Source of the DNA: [Clostridium] citroniae WAL-17108
Lineage (GTDB): Bacteria; Bacillota; Clostridia; Lachnospirales; Lachnospiraceae
DNA: 54,911 nt
Reading direction: 5' to 3'
NCBI RefSeq assembly: GCF_000233455.1
Contig: NZ_JH376436.1
Location: 1-54,911 of the forward strand
Part shown: one piece after another, positions 53,111 through 54,911 of the stretch
Numbering within the stretch: the first letter of the stretch is position 1
How the letters are laid out: each line of letters begins with the position of its first letter
Notes under the pieces: generated by a model
Database searches by the model: none
Told to the model about the DNA's origin: nothing
Seen by the model: only the letters and a program-made list of their open reading frames with translations
Program-made: the position numbers and the translations under genes

Positions 53111-53145
53111 GTTTCTGTAATTTCTAATGGAAGAATTGTAGAAAC
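53111..53145. repeat. Imperfect inverted repeat
   Basis: GTTTCTGTAATTTCT (53111-53125) and AAGAATTGTAGAAAC (53131-53145) are inverted copies at 12 of 15 positions. It lies between the marR promoter and the next rightward gene; role unknown. Confidence 0.4.
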
Positions 53146-53181
53146 AGTGGATTCTGTGGGAACCCTGTTTCGAGGATGGAA

Positions 53182-53228
53182 TTGACAAAAATAATTTTAT
53201 TTTCGCTTATATTGCGAATAAATAAAAT
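53182..53228 (+). promoter_or_regulatory. Promoter with an AT-rich palindrome
   Basis: TTGACA (53182-53187) is followed after 19-20 bases by TTATAT/TATATT (53207-53213). The interrupted palindrome ATTTTATTTTCGC / GCGAATAAATAAAAT (53194-53228) straddles the -10 box and could bind a repressor, perhaps the nearby MarR or an unlinked factor. Confidence 0.45.
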
Positions 53229-53290
53229 ATATGGTAAAATTTCAGCAACTATTTGATACGATCATCATAATAAAAGGAAAGGTGATACTT

Positions 53291-53773
53291 ATGGGATTGT
53301 TTGGGAATATCATTAAACCGTTGCAAGGTAAACTGACCACGAAACAAGAAGAAAATATGAAAAAAGTAGCCGAAGTATTTAAGGAAAAAACGGGGAAAGA
53401 CTATCAGACCGCAGTTGTCTGGAAAATGACAACAAAGAAAAAATTAACGAAAACTGTTTATACCTATTACAACTGGATTATTGGCTATGGTGTGAATGCT
53501 GACCATATTCCTGAAATTGTATTTATCCCGGTAGACCCCAAATGGGAGTGGATTGGCGATCCGATTTATTGTCCAAAAACCAACTCCGAAATGGTGCAGG
53601 ACAAAAAAACCACCCTGTTTGCCTTAAAGAATAGCCAATTAGAGGATGGCAAAATGGATTTACAACTCATTAGCTCCATGGCAATGATGTCAAACTATCT
53701 TATGGATGTTAATTACATGTTTGAATACGACAAACTGAATGAGTATTGTTTGGAGCATTGGGTTGGAAAGTAA
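53291..53773 (+). CDS. Soluble protein of unknown function
   Basis: ATG 53291 follows AAAGGTGATACTT; the ORF extends 20 codons further up without a site. The 160 residues start MGLFGNIIKPLQGKLTTKQE and have a mixed helix/strand profile (VYTYYNWIIGYGVNADHIPE, IVFIPVDPKWEWIGDPIYCP) and no signal peptide or membrane segment. Family unknown. Its stop codon overlaps the start of the next gene (TAATG). Confidence 0.65.
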   Translation: MGLFGNIIKPLQGKLTTKQEENMKKVAEVFKEKTGKDYQTAVVWKMTTKKKLTKTVYTYYNWIIGYGVNADHIPEIVFIPVDPKWEWIGDPIYCPKTNSEMVQDKKTTLFALKNSQLEDGKMDLQLISSMAMMSNYLMDVNYMFEYDKLNEYCLEHWVGK

Positions 53774-53997
53774 TGGAATGGATTGAAACATTTTTACGGG
53801 ATTATTGGCAATATGGGACGCTCATTCTCGGTGCGGGATTTATTATGTTCGGCCTTATCTGTAATAAAATAAAACTCCCCCGTTTTTTAACGAACAATCC
53901 TGATGCAACCTATTCGTTAGGGTTGCGCATCGTGTATATCTTACTTGGTATTGGTGCCTGCCTATTTTCTCTTTCTTGCATTTTTTCGGGATGGTAG
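53773..53997 (+). CDS. Two-helix membrane protein, unknown function
   Basis: The 74 residues begin MEWIETFLRDYWQYGTLIL with membrane segments at about 16-33 (GTLILGAGFIMFGLICN) and 54-72 (IVYILLGIGACLFSLSCIF). The start shares a base with the previous stop, so it is translationally coupled and may anchor or pair with the 160-residue protein. A terminator follows. Confidence 0.62.
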   Translation: MEWIETFLRDYWQYGTLILGAGFIMFGLICNKIKLPRFLTNNPDATYSLGLRIVYILLGIGACLFSLSCIFSGW

Positions 53998-54085
53998 AAG
54001 AACAATAAAGCATAACTTCAAAGTAACGAGGGGCTGTCCTGAAAACGTAATTCAGCGATAACCTATAAACAAGCATTCTTAATAG

Positions 54086-54107
54086 GCTCGCCTTTTGGCG
54101 GGCTTTT
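54086..54107 (+). terminator. Intrinsic terminator
   Basis: GCTCGCC and GGCGGGC pair around a TTTT loop and are followed by TTTT on the plus strand, 90 bases after the two-gene operon. Confidence 0.75.
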
Positions 54108-54136
54108 CACTTTCCTATAATAATAGCAGGGAGAAG

Positions 54137-54911
54137 TTATTTTGGCTGAATCATTACATCTACCCCTAACTTTTCTAACGAACGAAGATTTCTCTTGATT
54201 AATTTCTCTTGATTCTTTACACTATAATAATCTGCACCTAATTCGTAATAAGGAACTTTTTCTTTTAGCATATGATAGATGGCTATTAGCATGGTGTGTG
54301 CTATGGCTATCAGCGCTCGTTTCCCTCCTCTGCGTGCAGCAATTCGTTGGTATCGTGAATAGAAATAGCTTTGTTTTTTTCTTATTGCAGCACGGGCACA
54401 TTCTACCAAACATGCTTTCAAATATTTATTTCCTTTTCGTATTCGACTACTCATCTTTTTACCAGCGCTTTCTTTACATTCCGATACCAGACCCACCCAC
54501 GAACTAAACCGCGATTCATTTTGAAAATGTTCCATTTCCACCCCTGCTTCTGCAAGAATGCGTTCTGCACTTTGTCTACCGATTCCTGGTATCCCATCCA
54601 AAGCCTCAACAGCCCAACTTATAGTGTCTGTTTTTTTTAATATCTTCATCTAAATCTGAGATTAAAGAAGTAAGACTTTCCATATGCACAAGCTGATGTT
54701 CTAACATTTTTTGTTGATGTTCTAAAACTCGTCCCTGCAGAGCTCTTCGCATTTCCTGAAGTTTATTTCTGGCACGCCCTTCTGCTAATTCACTTAAAAC
54801 ATCGGATCTGTTTCTCCGGATATGATCGCTTTTAAAATAGCCATTCCGCTTTTTCCACTGATATCGGTAATCACACTGCCTAATTTAATGTTACAACCTT
54901 CTAACACAGCT
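54137..54911 (-). pseudogene. IS110-family transposase, C-terminal part with one frameshift (runs off the edge)
   Basis: The frame from about 54800 reads LSELAEGRARNKLQEMRRAL, a coiled linker (ISDLDEDIKKTDTISWAVEA), then the Transposase_20 domain (LDGIPGIGRQSAERILAEAG, FSSWVGLVSECKESAGKKMS, KGNKYLKACLVECARAAIRK) to a normal stop. Right of a single frameshift at about 54803-54812 the RuvC-like part continues (KLGSVITDISGKSGMAILKA, IISGETD). So the gene is interrupted by one small indel, or has a sequencing error there. It is a different IS110 subtype from the copy at 28.9 kb. Confidence 0.8.

Overview
The window looks like chromosomal DNA from a Gram-positive, gut-type anaerobe of the Clostridia, most likely a Lachnospiraceae member. 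Pointers are strong AGGAGG ribosome sites, TTGACA/TATAAT promoters, a T-box leader, Rrf2, MarR and LacI regulators, a PPi-PFK-like kinase, an NADP-type secondary alcohol dehydrogenase fragment, and IS110/IS1182/IS3/IS5 and TnpV debris typical of that group. No rRNA, tRNA or CRISPR array was seen. The window is a mosaic of intact operons separated by heavily decayed DNA with several transposons and one group II intron.

Region 1 (1-7.7 kb): an IS1182 scrap, larE (nickel-pincer cofactor sulfur insertion), then a sulfur operon read leftwards: O-acetylhomoserine sulfhydrylase, two amino-acid ABC permeases, an ATPase, a binding lipoprotein and a dead GDSL hydrolase. Its leader carries a 45-codon Cys-rich ORF followed by an intrinsic terminator and a matching antiterminator, next to a divergent Rrf2 regulator. 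Region 2 (7.7-18.1 kb): a graveyard of TPR/SUKH, DUF1266, XRE and ArdA-like genes, with a dead IS3 copy and three small intact ORFs. Region 3 (18.1-22.6 kb): a T-box-controlled metNIQ plus M20 amidohydrolase operon. Region 4 (22.7-27.4 kb): IS5, toxin-antitoxin, tyrosine recombinase, alcohol dehydrogenase and TnpV remnants.

Region 5 (27.4-42.1 kb) is the most interesting part. A leftward operon encodes a SsuABC-like importer, then NagB-like, FBA, PFK, TIM-like, LarA-like and NagA-like enzymes, with a divergent LacI regulator and a CAAACGTTTG operator. The NagB-, NagA- and TIM-like proteins keep their catalytic residues but have lost the residues that hold substrate phosphate in the classical enzymes, and no sugar kinase or PTS is present. 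I infer a catabolic pathway for an amino-sugar-like compound whose anionic group is not phosphate (for example sulfate or sulfonate), with a nickel-pincer racemase/epimerase step. Two insertion sequences have entered this operon.

Region 6 (42.1-54.9 kb): an IS1182 remnant, a PucR-family pseudogene split by an apparently intact group II intron, a CdaR/PucR-type regulator, a four-gene operon of unknown membrane proteins, a MATE-MarR pair with a clear operator, two small unknown genes and an IS110 copy running off the right edge.
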